Source of the DNA: Legionella sp.
GTDB taxonomy: Bacteria; Pseudomonadota; Gammaproteobacteria; Legionellales; Legionellaceae
Length of the DNA: 48,182 bases
Direction: 5' to 3'
Assembly (NCBI GenBank): GCA_002863045.1
Contig: PKDH01000056.1
Span: 1 to 48,182, forward strand
The notes beneath the pieces were generated by a model that saw only the letters and a program-made list of their open reading frames with translations, searched no databases and was not told the origin of the DNA. The translations under genes and the position numbers were made by a program. Positions 41,276-48,182 of the stretch are shown in pieces (position 1 is the stretch's first letter; each line of letters opens with the position of its first letter).

Positions 41276-41875
41276 TTAAATATCAATGCGTCGATAAGAT
41301 GTTGATTGAGTTGGATTTTTAGCCAACCATTGATTTAAAAAAGCGCTACTTAAGATTTTCTGTAGATATCTAACAAACATTTCTAACAAATTAAACTCAT
41401 AGCTGCTTAAAGCCATTTCATGGCCATGCATGTTAAATAACGGATGTGAGTTAAGATAAAAATTTCAATGTGTGAGGGTAAAACATACCACATCATGATT
41501 TGTTTGAACTCGCTGGATACGTCTTGTTATCGCAGTAATTTTTGCATGTCATTCTCTCCGGGAAACGGGTAAGGTTAAAAAATCATCGGCACCCACGTTT
41601 AATATTTCAATACCAATTTTATGTAGTTTCTGAGAAAACAATAATCAGGGTTAGAGAGTGTTGATATAAAGCTTTGAAATAGCAATCTGATGCAGCAGAA
41701 CAGTTTATATTAAGCAAAATAGCTGTAGGGCGTTATAAATATTGGGCATCACTGATTATAGATATTCGAATTATCTTAAAATCAAACGTATTAAAATAAT
41801 CACAAAATGTACTTAATTCAGATAAATCACCCATAACCACACTATAATTTGTGGTTACCAATTGTAAATTCTTTT
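41276..41875 (-). pseudogene. Degenerate OmpR/PhoB-type response regulator
   Basis: The gene-free stretch 41063-42001 contains a decayed two-component response regulator read on the minus strand. Translated pieces include a receiver-like PTAILLNIN, then NVGADDFLTLPVSRRE (the usual GADDYLTKPF-REEL end of a receiver), and then a winged-helix piece with NMHGHEMALSSYEFNLLEMF followed by VRYLQKILS and a terminal YRRIDI like the usual RTVDVHI. In-frame stops interrupt it at 41549-41551 and 41465-41467. Another stop lies at 41733-41735, and the frame changes near 41630-41640. The phosphoacceptor-side acidic residues are not recognisable. No kinase remnant was seen. Confidence 0.75.
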
Positions 41876-42001
41876 AAAAAATGATGCAATTTTGACCTAA
41901 AATAATCAAAAATTTTGATAATACTACTATATTTTTAGAGAGTAAATGAATTATTGAAACAGATAAAATTTAATGTGTTTAAAAGATTTAAGGATTAAGA
42001 A

Positions 42002-43060
42002 ATGGATTCAATTCGATTATTTTCAGCAAGTTCATCCACAAGGTTAAAAAATACTTCAATAAAAACTTTATTACAATGCAATTCAATAGAAAAATGGTTT
42101 ATGAATTTAATACAGTTAGCTAATCATCCAAGCTATTCAACTTCGAATATTAATTTACAAATTGAAAAATTAAATACCACAGATTTACTGTATCTAAATA
42201 ACTTATTTATTAATTTAGAATATGTTGACTTTATTAATAGCCTATATTTTTTCAAAACAAAGCCACACTTTCTATTAGCTAATAATTGTTCAGTTGAGCA
42301 ATTATTAGCTATAAAAAATAAACTTTCTTGTTTATATATTTTTATTGAGCTAATTCAAAAAAGTGCAAGCAAAGTTATAACACAGCGTGGTTTGGTTGAA
42401 AATCAGGATTATTTATTTCATGGTGAAGAAGTTCAGGATGGTATTGAAGTAAGTATATTTTTATCTTATCAATCGGTTATTTTAAGTGTGTTAGATAATC
42501 ATAAATGGTATACGCCTATTGTATCTGAAATTGCCCCGAGTGAGTCAGCTGTTAATCAACTTTTGAAAGTATATACATTTTGGTTTAATCCTAGCTATTT
42601 AGTTGATATAGCAATTTTTTTTCGTCAAAAATCTTTCGAAAGTAAATTAAATTTATCAAATTATATGTTAAAAATATTTAAAAGTTTATCGACCACAACT
42701 TGTCTAAGCTTATATGGACACTTTGCTAATAACCATACGGTTAATTTTTTGCACTTACTCAAAGCAACTTATCTAAGTCGTAATAATTTACCTTTTTTAC
42801 CGTGCTCAAAAATACAAATAAAAGCTGTCAAGCACGTATTTTTTATAATAAATAGTATTATGCAAGCCGTACGTACCGCACTAATCAAGCGTCATATCAA
42901 AACTCAAAATTATAGATATATGCACATATCGCCTAAAGAAGTTTTATCGGGAAAACGCAATTGCCAAGCTATAGAGCGTATTTTAACTTTTTATTGCCCA
43001 AGGATTCTGCATAAAAATAAATCGTTAGATGAATTGTTTTTTATGTTAGAAAAAGATTAA
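42002..43060 (+). CDS. Unrecognised 352-residue protein (orphan candidate)
   Basis: No family recognised. The protein is Leu/Ser/Asn/Ile/Lys-rich with many Phe and Tyr, probably helical, and has no clear signal peptide or transmembrane segment, although several hydrophobic stretches (for example HVFFIINSIMQAV near residue 280) are present. AAGGA sits eight bases before the ATG. The coding sequence is more AT-rich than its neighbours. Its stop overlaps the stop of the convergent sulfatase-fold gene by four bases. It lies beside a pseudogene, so this looks like an accessory locus. A secreted effector is possible but not shown. Confidence 0.7.
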   Translation: MDSIRLFSASSSTRLKNTSIKTLLQCNSIEKWFMNLIQLANHPSYSTSNINLQIEKLNTTDLLYLNNLFINLEYVDFINSLYFFKTKPHFLLANNCSVEQLLAIKNKLSCLYIFIELIQKSASKVITQRGLVENQDYLFHGEEVQDGIEVSIFLSYQSVILSVLDNHKWYTPIVSEIAPSESAVNQLLKVYTFWFNPSYLVDIAIFFRQKSFESKLNLSNYMLKIFKSLSTTTCLSLYGHFANNHTVNFLHLLKATYLSRNNLPFLPCSKIQIKAVKHVFFIINSIMQAVRTALIKRHIKTQNYRYMHISPKEVLSGKRNCQAIERILTFYCPRILHKNKSLDELFFMLEKD

Positions 43061-45096
43061 ATATCTTTGTTAGCCAAACATTGGTTATTCACAAAAGGAT
43101 AGTGTGCAAGTTCAATATGATAAAATTGTTTTAATTGAGATAACATGTTGTGAAAAGGGGCATGTTTAATAAACGAGCTAGAAAAATCATCTTGCCAAAT
43201 TTTAGTCTTTAAATTTAGTAAAACCGTGATGTAACGTGTTTTATCTGGATATAAAGCTAGTAGCCATGGATACTGAATTGCGCCATAAATTTTGGCGGCA
43301 TTCACTGAACATAGTGCTGTTGATTTCATTTCAATTAAATTATTTTGCGGATTTATTTGAAATATTTGCTGAGCTAACGTAAGAATTTTTTCTTTTGTTA
43401 AGATGGCGTTAGGTGCAAGGCCGCTTTCTAAAAAAAATAACCGGTTTTCAACATATTGAGATGAGTGTTTAATAAAAGAAAGTAAGGAAATGCCATCAGG
43501 ATGATAATTTAATTTTAAATTAAATAATTTGGCAATGGTCGGGGCAATATCCAAAAGAGAAACTGATGTTTGAATGCGCTTAAATGAATTTATAATTTGA
43601 TTATTTTGCCATATTTGAAAGCTTAGAATGCAGTGAAACTGCTCAGGACTTAAAAGATCCGAGCCATGTCCTGCACTTTTATCCAATTCTACATGCATTT
43701 TTTTAAGATAATGACTAAATTTGCTCTGACTAAAATCACCGTTATAATTTTGTGCGGACGTTGCTCTCGAACCTGACTGATAAAGTACCTCTCCATGATC
43801 GCTTAAAACCATTATCAAACTATGATGCAAAATATTAGATTTTTTTAAAAAAGCTAATAAGCTAGCAAATTGCGTATCAACACGCTGCAGAGCTTGATAA
43901 TATAGCGTATTCGATTGCGACAAATCGTATTGATCAAACGTTTTAGCTGTATAAGATGTTGCCCAAGAATAAGGCCAATGAGGTAAAGTAAAATGAACCG
44001 TGATCATCAAAGGTGGTGATTGTTTAGCAAGTTGTTTAATTTTTCTTTGCAAAGCCTTATCAAAGGTAGAAGGATAATACGTATGATTATTAGCACGATT
44101 TATATAGTTATAAGGCATTAACCATTGGCTCATTTGAAAATTTACTAATAAGTTGGTTAAGGGCAAATCACCAAATGAACCTAATAACACATTAGCTATA
44201 CCAGGTTTAGGAGCTAATATATGCTCGAAACCAAACTTAGTACCAAGCGTATTAAAGCGGGTATCATCTGTGGCATATAAAGTTTGATAACCTCGATATT
44301 GAAATTGCCACGCAAAACTTAATGAATGCATAATTTCATTATCAGGATATAAATTTTCTCGGGCTTTATGATGTAAAGGATAAAGCCCAGTCAAAATACT
44401 TATCCAAGATGGGTAAGTACGAGCCAAAGGTGTGATTGCATTATCAAAATTGATACTTTGGGTTAAAAATTTCGTGAGATTTGGCATTGTTTCCAACGAA
44501 ACTTGGGCAGGACTCAATGAATCGATACCGATAATAATTAGATTAGGTAATGATTTAGGAGAATAAGTGAAAGTGTCTGATGACAAATAATTTAAAATGC
44601 CTAAAGTTAATAATATCAATCCGACTAATCCAATTTTTGGATAATTTTTCAAAAAATTTAAATAAGCAACGCTTGCCATCAAGAGCAAAATACTTGTAGA
44701 TAATATGCTTAAAATTTGTAAAATACGATAAGAAAATATGAGAAAGAAAAGATGATTGATGCGGCTTAAAGGAAAAAAAACTGCATTACTACTAATTAAC
44801 CAAATAAATGTTATGAAGAAAATAAAAAAATGCCACTTGTTAAGGTAACGTCTGACAATAAAACTAAAAAATAATCCTTTTAATAAAAAAGTTTGGATGA
44901 GCGAAAGGAAGATGTAAAAGCTTATTTGAATTAATAAAGCCCAGCAAAGTTGCACATATACTGATATTGGATAAGACAAAACATATGCATAATTTTTTTC
45001 AAGATTAACAAGATAGCCAATTTGCAGCATTAATAGGATGCTATTGTATAGCAGATAAAATTTAAAATGAGAAGAAAATGAAAATTTATTATTCAC
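43057..45096 (-). CDS. Membrane-anchored sulfatase-fold hydrolase/transferase
   Basis: 679 residues. The N-terminal ~170 contain about five transmembrane helices; the rest is an alkaline phosphatase-superfamily catalytic domain, probably periplasmic. Metal and catalytic residues are seen in IIIGIDSLS (D192), ARTYPSWISILTGLYP (T227), LSDHGE (D433, H434) and GHGSDLL (H477). True sulfatases have C/S-x-P-S-R at this place, which is converted to formylglycine; here it is TYPSW with Thr. This points to a phosphoethanolamine- or phosphoglycerol-transferase-like, or phosphodiesterase, enzyme. The target could be a lipid or surface glycan. It lies 69 bases downstream of recR on the same strand. Confidence 0.85.
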   Translation of the reverse strand: MNNKFSFSSHFKFYLLYNSILLMLQIGYLVNLEKNYAYVLSYPISVYVQLCWALLIQISFYIFLSLIQTFLLKGLFFSFIVRRYLNKWHFFIFFITFIWLISSNAVFFPLSRINHLFFLIFSYRILQILSILSTSILLLMASVAYLNFLKNYPKIGLVGLILLTLGILNYLSSDTFTYSPKSLPNLIIIGIDSLSPAQVSLETMPNLTKFLTQSINFDNAITPLARTYPSWISILTGLYPLHHKARENLYPDNEIMHSLSFAWQFQYRGYQTLYATDDTRFNTLGTKFGFEHILAPKPGIANVLLGSFGDLPLTNLLVNFQMSQWLMPYNYINRANNHTYYPSTFDKALQRKIKQLAKQSPPLMITVHFTLPHWPYSWATSYTAKTFDQYDLSQSNTLYYQALQRVDTQFASLLAFLKKSNILHHSLIMVLSDHGEVLYQSGSRATSAQNYNGDFSQSKFSHYLKKMHVELDKSAGHGSDLLSPEQFHCILSFQIWQNNQIINSFKRIQTSVSLLDIAPTIAKLFNLKLNYHPDGISLLSFIKHSSQYVENRLFFLESGLAPNAILTKEKILTLAQQIFQINPQNNLIEMKSTALCSVNAAKIYGAIQYPWLLALYPDKTRYITVLLNLKTKIWQDDFSSSFIKHAPFHNMLSQLKQFYHIELAHYPFVNNQCLANKDI

Positions 45097-45165
45097 GGAA
45101 CGAGATAAATGCTAGTAAATATATCATAATATTCTAAAAATTATTTTCCAATCATCACCCACCGC

Positions 45166-45765
45166 TTAAGACTCACTTCCTAGTAAGGCACGGTTACGTA
45201 AAGCATAATGAATGGTACTAACATCTAAAAGCTCTAATTCACTTCCAGAGGGAATGCCCTGGGCTAATTGAGTAATACGTACAGATAAAGAATTAAGTAA
45301 TTCTGCAATAAAATGGACGGTAGTTTGCCCTTCTATTGAAGGGCTTAAAGCTAAGATGACTTCAGTCACAGAAGTATTCTTGATAATTTCAACAAGATGA
45401 GCAAAATTTAATTCTTGAGGGCCAATTCCATCCAAAGGAGATAGTTTGCCCATAAGCACATAATACAATCCTTGATATGTATGGGTTTGTTCGATAGCCA
45501 TGACATCAGCAGGTCCCTCAACAATGCATAAGAGTGTTCTATCACGATTTACGTTGCGGCAAATAGCGCAATATTCTGTTTCCGTATAATTTTGACATTG
45601 TCGACAATGCTTTATTTTTTTCATGGCTTCTTGTAAAGCTTCAGCAAGATGTAACCCTTTAGAACGATGACGATGCAGCAAAAAATGAACAATACGCTGC
45701 GCAGATTTAGGACCTATCCCTGGTAAACAACGTAAAGATTCGGTTAGACGTTGCAAAGAATCCAT
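45166..45765 (-). CDS. recR: Recombination mediator RecR
   Basis: DNA-repair protein acting with RecF/RecO to load RecA. The 199 residues have the helix-hairpin-helix RCLPGIGPKSAQRI (12-25), the zinc site C54, C57, C66 and C69, and a Toprim domain (IVEGPADVMAIEQT, then SPLDGIGPQELN). ATG 45765 has AAGGA upstream. An in-frame ATG at 45789 inside ybaB would add eight residues. The dnaX-ybaB-recR order is widely conserved. Confidence 0.95.
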   Translation of the reverse strand: MDSLQRLTESLRCLPGIGPKSAQRIVHFLLHRHRSKGLHLAEALQEAMKKIKHCRQCQNYTETEYCAICRNVNRDRTLLCIVEGPADVMAIEQTHTYQGLYYVLMGKLSPLDGIGPQELNFAHLVEIIKNTSVTEVILALSPSIEGQTTVHFIAELLNSLSVRITQLAQGIPSGSELELLDVSTIHYALRNRALLGSES

Positions 45766-45772
45766 ATTAGAT

Positions 45773-46111
45773 TTATTCCTTATCGCCATCTTTCATAAAA
45801 TCAGTTGGGATGTTTAAACCTGATGTAAGTTGACTAATTTTACTTTTAGATGCCTTTTCAATTTTTCTAACAGCGTCGTTATAAGCCGCATTAATTAAAT
45901 CTTCTAACATCTCTATATCATCTTCTTTTAGCAACATAGGATTAATCTTAATGGTGCTTTCATGATTGCCTTTCATGGTAACAATAACAAGGTTTCCACC
46001 TGATTTTCCTTCAACCGTCAAACTAGCTAATTCAGCTTGAGCGTCTTGCATACGTTGTTGCATTTTTTGCGCTTCTTTCATTAAGTTTGTTAAATTTTGA
46101 TTCATATCCAT
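45773..46111 (-). CDS. ybaB: YbaB/EbfC nucleoid-associated protein
   Basis: Small DNA-binding dimer, commonly encoded between dnaX and recR. The 112 residues begin [22 protein letters not shown], a coiled-coil helix, followed by the [19 protein letters not shown] strand region and a [15 protein letters not shown] helix. ATG 46111 is favoured because GAGG lies seven bases upstream; ATG 46123 and ATG 46105 are in frame. Confidence 0.93.
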   Translation of the reverse strand: MDMNQNLTNLMKEAQKMQQRMQDAQAELASLTVEGKSGGNLVIVTMKGNHESTIKINPMLLKEDDIEMLEDLINAAYNDAVRKIEKASKSKISQLTSGLNIPTDFMKDGDKE

Positions 46112-46160
46112 GGTGTACCTCATTGATTAAAGATTAAAAGATGTTCAAGTATAATCGATA

Positions 46161-47750
46161 TTACTTGCCTTCAATAGAATTATTGACCAATTCTGCTTGA
46201 AATTCCTGTTTTATTGTTTGAAAAAAAGAATCAATGTTTAGTTGATGGGTATTATCTTGTTGTTGTTGTCTCAAAATCGCTTTTTTTTTCTGAGCAGGTG
46301 ATGAGTCAATAGGAGCATCGAAATTAATATTTAATTTGATAGGAGCTTGATAGTACTGACTTAGGGCTTGCTCTAAGCGTTGAATAACAATCGTTGTAAA
46401 TAACGATCTATGCCCTGAGGCAACATTGAGTGATATTTGATTGTCTATTTTATCAATCCACTGAGCATTTTCTGCCGCATTTAAAGTTAGACCTCTTAAT
46501 TTTAATGCTTGAATAATATCGCTCCATTCATGAGTACCAGATACAACATGCTTATGGTCGGTGTGAGATGTTGGTTTAGGAGTAACACATAATGCAGAAG
46601 ATGCTTTATCTGACTCAGATAATTGTTTATTTAATGATGAATTTATACGATTATTTTGAGCTACAGAGCCATTTAAAGGTCGCAGTTTGAATGCTAGCAT
46701 GCGTATTAACGTCATTTCAAAACCAATCCGTAACGATGGTGCTAATTGAATCTCACTGCGCCCTTTTAAACCAATTTGATAAAATAATTGTAAATCTTCC
46801 GCTGTTAATTGTGAGCTTAATAAAGTTAAATCATTATCAATAATGTTATTATCATGAACAATTTGATGAATCGTGATTCGATGTAATAAAATTAATACTT
46901 CATCTAATATATGATTAAAATCGAGTCCTTCAACTTCAATATTTTGTGCGATGTTAATAATGGTATTACCGTCACTTTCAACCAATGCTTTAATTAAATT
47001 CAAAGCATGATCTTCATTGCTATAGCCTAATAATTTTGTTAATTCTTTTAAATTTAGGGTATCAGTGGAACTTGCTATTGCGTAATCAAGCAGACTTAAA
47101 GCATCGCGCATGCTGCCATGAGCTGCTTTAGCTAACAAAGCAGGTACCGCTTTTTCAAAAGAAATTTGTTCTTGAATTAAGATATGCTCTAATTTTGCCG
47201 TAATATTTTGAGCAGATATCGGGCGAAGATTAAATTGTAAGCAGCGAGAAAGGATGGTAATAGGTAATTTTTGTGGGTCTGTGGTAGCTAATATAAACTT
47301 TACATGATTAGGTGGTTCTTCCAAAGTTTTTAATAACGCATTAAAACTATGCTGCGATAGCATATGTACTTCATCAATTAGATAAATTTTATAACGACCC
47401 TGATTAGGTACATATTGCACATTATCAAGTAATTCACGAGTATCTTCTATGCGGGTTTTAGACGCTGCATCGATTTCTAATAAATCAATAAAACAATTTT
47501 TTTCAATTGCTTGACATATCTCACACGTGAGGCAGGGCGTGGGTGTTATGCCTTGCAAGCAATTAAAAGCTTTAGCTAACAAGCGCGCTATACTTGTTTT
47601 GCCAACACCGCGTGTTCCAGTAAATAAATAGGCATGATGCAAACGTTGTTGTGATAGAGATTTAATTAAAGCTTTATTTATAGGTTCTTGACCCACAAGC
47701 TCTGTAAATGTTTGAGGACGCCATTTGCGCGCTAAAGCTAAATAGCTCAT
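46161..47750 (-). CDS. dnaX: DNA polymerase III subunit tau/gamma
   Basis: Clamp-loader ATPase. The 529 residues start with the usual MSYLALARKWRPQTF. The P-loop GTRGVGKT is at 45-52, zinc cysteines at C64, C73, C76 and C79, LLEIDAASK at 90-98, DEVHMLS near 127 and the SRC arginine-finger motif near 168. The C-terminal tau-specific part is short. A run of nine A (complement of 46281-46289) encodes part of AQKKKA near codon 488. There is no clear ribosome site before the ATG, and the 4.5S RNA gene ends only 24 bases upstream. Confidence 0.96.
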   Translation of the reverse strand: MSYLALARKWRPQTFTELVGQEPINKALIKSLSQQRLHHAYLFTGTRGVGKTSIARLLAKAFNCLQGITPTPCLTCEICQAIEKNCFIDLLEIDAASKTRIEDTRELLDNVQYVPNQGRYKIYLIDEVHMLSQHSFNALLKTLEEPPNHVKFILATTDPQKLPITILSRCLQFNLRPISAQNITAKLEHILIQEQISFEKAVPALLAKAAHGSMRDALSLLDYAIASSTDTLNLKELTKLLGYSNEDHALNLIKALVESDGNTIINIAQNIEVEGLDFNHILDEVLILLHRITIHQIVHDNNIIDNDLTLLSSQLTAEDLQLFYQIGLKGRSEIQLAPSLRIGFEMTLIRMLAFKLRPLNGSVAQNNRINSSLNKQLSESDKASSALCVTPKPTSHTDHKHVVSGTHEWSDIIQALKLRGLTLNAAENAQWIDKIDNQISLNVASGHRSLFTTIVIQRLEQALSQYYQAPIKLNINFDAPIDSSPAQKKKAILRQQQQDNTHQLNIDSFFQTIKQEFQAELVNNSIEGK

Positions 47751-47774
47751 ACAATGAAATTAGTCGATTTGGGC

Positions 47775-47884
47775 GGTGATTTTAAGAGCCATTCCAGATG
47801 CTCGAATCGATTGCTACCGCTGCTCCTTTCCAGGCCTGACGGGGTTTACAATGTATCGTCATCTGGCGACCCATTAAAATCACC
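47775..47884 (-). ncRNA. ffs: 4.5S RNA, signal recognition particle RNA
   Basis: About 110 bases on the minus strand with the SRP core GTCAGGCCTGGAAAGGAGCAGC, split here as GTCAGG-CCTGGAAAGGAGCAG. It contains the GGAA-type tetraloop and the asymmetric bulge that binds Ffh, with flanking GACGATACATTG on one side and CATCTGG on the other. The ends pair as GGTGATTTTAA against TTAAAATCACC, closing the long hairpin. It is immediately upstream of dnaX, a common arrangement. The 5' and 3' ends are set by that terminal stem and may be off by a few bases. Confidence 0.92.
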
Positions 47885-47970
47885 ATAAATGAGTTTTTGA
47901 TGCTATCAAAAAATTGCAATTGATACCAGTATGATAAAAATAATTTTTTCTTAAAAAATAAAATAGCATG

Positions 47971-48005
47971 ATCTATTCAAAAACAGCGTATATTTTTGAA
48001 TAGAT
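47971..48005. repeat. 13-bp inverted repeat upstream of the last gene
   Basis: ATCTATTCAAAAA (47971-47983) is perfectly matched by TTTTTGAATAGAT (47993-48005) around a nine-base centre. No T run follows. It could be an operator for the gene at 48109, a cruciform, or a weak terminator. The rest of 47885-48108 is very AT-rich with no gene seen. Confidence 0.55.
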
Positions 48006-48108
48006 TTATAAAGGTATTTATTTAATATTGATATTTGATGAATTTAAAAAAACTTATGTTAAAAAAATATAAAAAAAGGTTATCTAAGTAGTTGACAAGG
48101 GGGGAGAT

Positions 48109-48182
48109 ATGAGTAGAATACGCATCACGCCCTTGGAGGCGAGTTCATTAAGAAGAGAGAGACAAACTGTGTGGGTGCTTTG
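48109..48182 (+). CDS. Start of an unrecognised gene, cut by the right edge
   Basis: An ATG six bases after a very strong AGGGGGGAG ribosome site opens a frame that stays open to the window end: MSRIRITPLEAS, then SLRRERQTVWVL. The basic, Arg-rich start shows no recognisable family. Only 24 residues are visible, so product and length are unknown. Confidence 0.55.
   Translation, partial: MSRIRITPLEASSLRRERQTVWVL

Overview
The window is an AT-rich chromosomal segment of a gammaproteobacterium. It is dense with housekeeping genes, with small accessory patches between them. Three points suggest the order Legionellales (Legionella or Coxiella relatives): the nuo operon runs into an initiator tRNA and then rimP-nusA-infB-rbfA-truB-rpsO-pnp; the proteins resemble Legionella-type homologues; and I see no LexA-type box before uvrA. 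This placement is inferred from gene order and protein character, not from any search. No insertion sequence, phage gene or CRISPR array was seen.

Layout, left to right. Positions 1-12812 hold the distal part of the respiratory complex I operon, nuoD (cut by the left edge) to nuoN, all on the plus strand. An initiator tRNA-fMet with its own promoter and terminator follows (12831-12977). Next comes the translation and RNA block rimP, nusA, infB, rbfA, truB, rpsO, pnp (13075-21589). Pnp converges on folE and a HIT-family gene (minus strand), with a perfect 14-bp hairpin between them. Divergent from these lie ppa and an APC-type amino acid transporter, then a small membrane protein and a possible PriC-like protein.

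Positions 25631-29726 are a tightly overlapping minus-strand operon of four genes: a C39-like cysteine peptidase, a RimK-like ATP-grasp ligase, a GCS2-type glutamate-cysteine-ligase homologue and an N-formylglutamate amidohydrolase homologue. Together they look like a pathway that makes and trims amide-linked peptides of unknown structure. This is the best candidate for an uncharacterised system in the window.

Then come uvrA, a hypothetical gene, a two-gene ABC-2 exporter (yadG/yadH-like), a divergent riboflavin synthase homologue, a small secreted Cys-containing protein, and a CorB/CNNM transporter gene divergent from ffh-rpsP-rimM-trmD-rplS. The 0.94-kb stretch after rplS has no intact gene but contains the remains of an OmpR-type response regulator on the minus strand. 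It is followed by an unrecognised 352-residue ORF. The right end is a minus-strand group, ffs (4.5S RNA)-dnaX-ybaB-recR, followed by a membrane-anchored sulfatase-fold enzyme whose formylglycine position is Thr. A new gene with a very strong ribosome binding site runs off the right edge.
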